A stretch of 64,000 bases of DNA from Algoriphagus sp. (lineage in GTDB: Bacteria > Bacteroidota > Bacteroidia > Cytophagales > Cyclobacteriaceae). The DNA is taken from the NCBI RefSeq assembly GCF_013373065.1, contig NZ_JABXIN010000001.1, positions 62,001 to 126,000 on the forward strand, written 5' to 3'. Position numbers and translations under genes: made by a program. Positions 62,411-64,000 of this stretch are shown here, piece by piece (position 1 is the stretch's first letter; each line of letters begins with the position of its first letter). Below the pieces are notes generated by a model. It saw only the letters and a list, made by a program, of their open reading frames with translations, had not been told where the DNA came from and searched no databases.

Positions 62411-63646
62411 ATGAAAAACATCTTGAGAAAACCTGTCTCCATGGCAGGGGTGGTTATTGGAGCGATGGCTTTTGCCTGTATGCCCCAAGAACAAAGTCCG
62501 GTGATCAATGACTCTGTCGTGGAATATGTAAAATTCCAAAATGGAGACATTATTCCTGGAAAGTATATCGTTCGCTTAAATGCGACGAATTTGAATTTTA
62601 GAAAAACAAAAGACTATGCCAGTAATCAAGCGGCCATGCGAAAAATCAGCATGGACATCTTGGCAAGATATGATATCGCAGAAGCCAGCTTAGGCTATGT
62701 TTATGGAAGTTCCATCGAGGGATTTTCTGTAGAATTAACCAATGAAGAATACGAAAAACTATCCAAAGACCCTGCGGTGAAGTTTATCGAACCGGATCGG
62801 GTAATTGCTCTTGCCCCACCTCCCGGAAAAGGCCCAGGTGGGGATGATGGAGGTGATGGTGGAGGAAGTGGCCCTGCACAAGAAACTCCTTGGGGAATTA
62901 CTAGAGTAGGAGGAGGAGACACCTACACCGGAAATGGTAAAGCCTATGTGATTGATTCAGGAATCGATGCTAGCCATCCTGACCTAAATGTAGATGTTAG
63001 TTTAGGATTTAACGCCTTCACTAAAGGAAAAGACGCTGATCTTTCCCAAGATGGAAGTGGGCATGGAACGCATGTAGCGGGAACCATTGCAGCAGTAGAT
63101 AATAGTATAGGAGTGATAGGTGTTGCAGCCGGGGCAACGGTGGTCCCAGTCAAAGTATTGGATAGTCGGGGATCTGGTTCTTACTCCGGCGTAATTGCAG
63201 GAGTTGATTTTGTAACTGCAAAAGGCTCCAATGTAGATGTGGCAAATATGAGTTTAGGCGGACCTCTTTCTACAGCACTAAACGACGCGGTGATCGCCTT
63301 AGCTGAATCTGGAGTAAAGGTGGCACTAGCCGCTGGAAATGAAAGTACAGATGCTGGAACAAGATCTCCTGCCAGTGCAAACCATCCTAATATCTACACA
63401 GTATCGGCAACGAATAGTAGCGATGTCTTTGCTTCTTTCTCTAACTATGGGAACCCACCTGTGGACTTTGCCGCTCCAGGGGTTGGAGTGCTTTCAACTG
63501 TCCCAGGAGGAGGTTATGCTTTATACAACGGTACTTCTATGGCTTCTCCTCACGTTGCCGGAATCCTTTTAACTGGAAATCCTAGAAACGGAGGATCTTC
63601 AATCAGTGACCCAGACGGAAATCGTGACCCAATTGCGATAAAATAA
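62411..63646 (+). CDS. S8 (subtilisin-like) peptidase, lipoprotein
   Basis: 411 residues. Lipobox AMAFAC (Cys23). An inhibitor-I9-type propeptide (about 48-133, IIPGKYIVRLN ... VKFIEPDRVIAL) is followed by a Gly-rich linker, then the catalytic domain with Asp182 (VIDSGID), His218 (SGHGTHVAG), Asn310 (AAGN) and Ser376 (NGTSMASPH). It ends soon after the catalytic helix, without a T9SS tail. Expected to self-process and act at the envelope. Confidence 0.93.
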   Translation: MKNILRKPVSMAGVVIGAMAFACMPQEQSPVINDSVVEYVKFQNGDIIPGKYIVRLNATNLNFRKTKDYASNQAAMRKISMDILARYDIAEASLGYVYGSSIEGFSVELTNEEYEKLSKDPAVKFIEPDRVIALAPPPGKGPGGDDGGDGGGSGPAQETPWGITRVGGGDTYTGNGKAYVIDSGIDASHPDLNVDVSLGFNAFTKGKDADLSQDGSGHGTHVAGTIAAVDNSIGVIGVAAGATVVPVKVLDSRGSGSYSGVIAGVDFVTAKGSNVDVANMSLGGPLSTALNDAVIALAESGVKVALAAGNESTDAGTRSPASANHPNIYTVSATNSSDVFASFSNYGNPPVDFAAPGVGVLSTVPGGGYALYNGTSMASPHVAGILLTGNPRNGGSSISDPDGNRDPIAIK

Positions 63647-63660
63647 TTATCATTCATCTA

Positions 63661-63692
63661 TAAAAAGCGGCCGAATCGGTCGCTTTTTCTTT
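63661..63692 (+). terminator. Terminator after the S8 peptidase
   Basis: AAAAAGCGGCC pairs with GGTCGCTTTTT (one G-U) around GAATC, followed by CTTTT. Confidence 0.82.
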
Positions 63693-63758
63693 TATTATCA
63701 AATTGTTACGAATTGAACCCGCGCTTTTAGGATTGAAAATTTTGAATACCTTCGAGAT

Positions 63759-63971
63759 ATGGAAGAAATTGCGAGCTTCTTACTTATTCTGACCATCTAC
63801 TTTTTGGGTATACTGGCTATTGTACAGGGAGTTATTCGTCCCAAAAAATTTTTTTTAAGAAAGGAGTCTGACGAGATCATAAAAATCCCAGTAAACTACA
63901 TCCGAATCTTATTTTTAAGCTTTTTGTTAGCTCTAGTCACCACCACCCTCGCCTATCTCCTATTCATATAA
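63759..63971 (+). CDS. Small two-TM membrane protein, unknown
   Basis: 70 residues. TM helix FLLILTIYFLGILAIVQGVI, a basic loop (RPKKFFLRKESDEIIK), then TM helix ILFLSFLLALVTTTLAYLLFI. No family recognised. It is the last gene of the window; a possible hairpin is cut by the window end. Confidence 0.7.
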   Translation: MEEIASFLLILTIYFLGILAIVQGVIRPKKFFLRKESDEIIKIPVNYIRILFLSFLLALVTTTLAYLLFI

Positions 63972-64000
63972 AAAAGTAAAGGCTGCCTAGATAGACAACC

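Noticed and set aside
1..64000. CRISPR arrays, rRNA, tRNA, transposases and prophage genes
   Set aside because: I looked for spaced direct repeats, tRNA arms, DDE/Y1 transposase motifs and phage genes and saw none. The read was by eye, so a covariance search would be needed to exclude a tRNA formally.

Overview
The window looks like chromosomal DNA of a Bacteroidota bacterium, probably of the Cytophagales (Cyclobacteriaceae/Algoriphagus-like). The evidence is an AT-leaning base composition, a SusC/SusD pair, a Por-secretion (T9SS)-type C-terminal tail, many short MKK-type lipoprotein signals, DUF4407, DUF5995 and DUF4221-like genes, few Shine-Dalgarno sequences, and promoters with a TAnnTTTG -7 box. 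I saw no rRNA, tRNA, CRISPR array, prophage or canonical insertion sequence. The species assignment is inference.

Layout. 1-6.7 kb: the Ser/Arg-rich end of a truncated gene, a secreted Asp-box propeller protein, a double-hairpin repeat, a TetR regulator and a sulfatase lipoprotein. 6.9-13.8 kb: a co-directional, tightly packed set (epimerase, enolase-superfamily enzyme, VOC protein, 2-hydroxyacid dehydrogenase, TPR lipoprotein, D-amino-acid-oxidase-like flavoprotein, MFS exporter) that resembles a small-molecule catabolic operon. 13.8-17.2 kb (minus): serine hydrolase, lpxB, a GxxExxY gene framed by inverted repeats, and queD. 17.3-29.9 kb (minus): a T9SS-type subtilase with a partner protein, a SusC/SusD/lipoprotein locus, a PorE-like OmpA protein and queE, with a candidate preQ1-I riboswitch in the queE leader. 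30-36.2 kb: GNAT, M20 amidohydrolase, leuS and a glycosyltransferase. 36.2-41.5 kb: a respiratory/redox island (Crp/Fnr regulator, a small membrane protein plus cydAB, a DUF2202 protein plus cytochrome c, a peroxiredoxin). 42-53 kb: M19 dipeptidase, VIT1-like transporter, DUF5995, DUF4407, SGNH hydrolase, beta-barrel protein, MsrAB, AlkB, small lipoproteins and ldhA. 52.6-57.7 kb (mostly minus): porin, TsdA-like dihaem cytochrome, acyl-ACP thioesterase, MFS and a hypothetical protein. 57.8-64 kb: DoxX-like and VOC proteins, SRP RNA, transaldolase-like aldolase, FtsE-like ATPase, S41 and S8 peptidases.

The most interesting signals are regulatory. (1) A GTGA-N6-TCAC palindrome occurs upstream of cyd, DUF2202/cytochrome c, the peroxiredoxin and tsdA. 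In each case it lies 28-31 bp before a -7-like box, and next to a Crp/Fnr gene whose recognition helix keeps the CRP contact residues. Together these suggest a small redox or respiration regulon. (2) The queE leader folds like a preQ1-I aptamer whose pseudoknot would end at the start codon. (3) A 495-bp GxxExxY module bounded by inverted repeats sits between queD and lpxB, and its left repeat supplies the only visible lpxB start codon.
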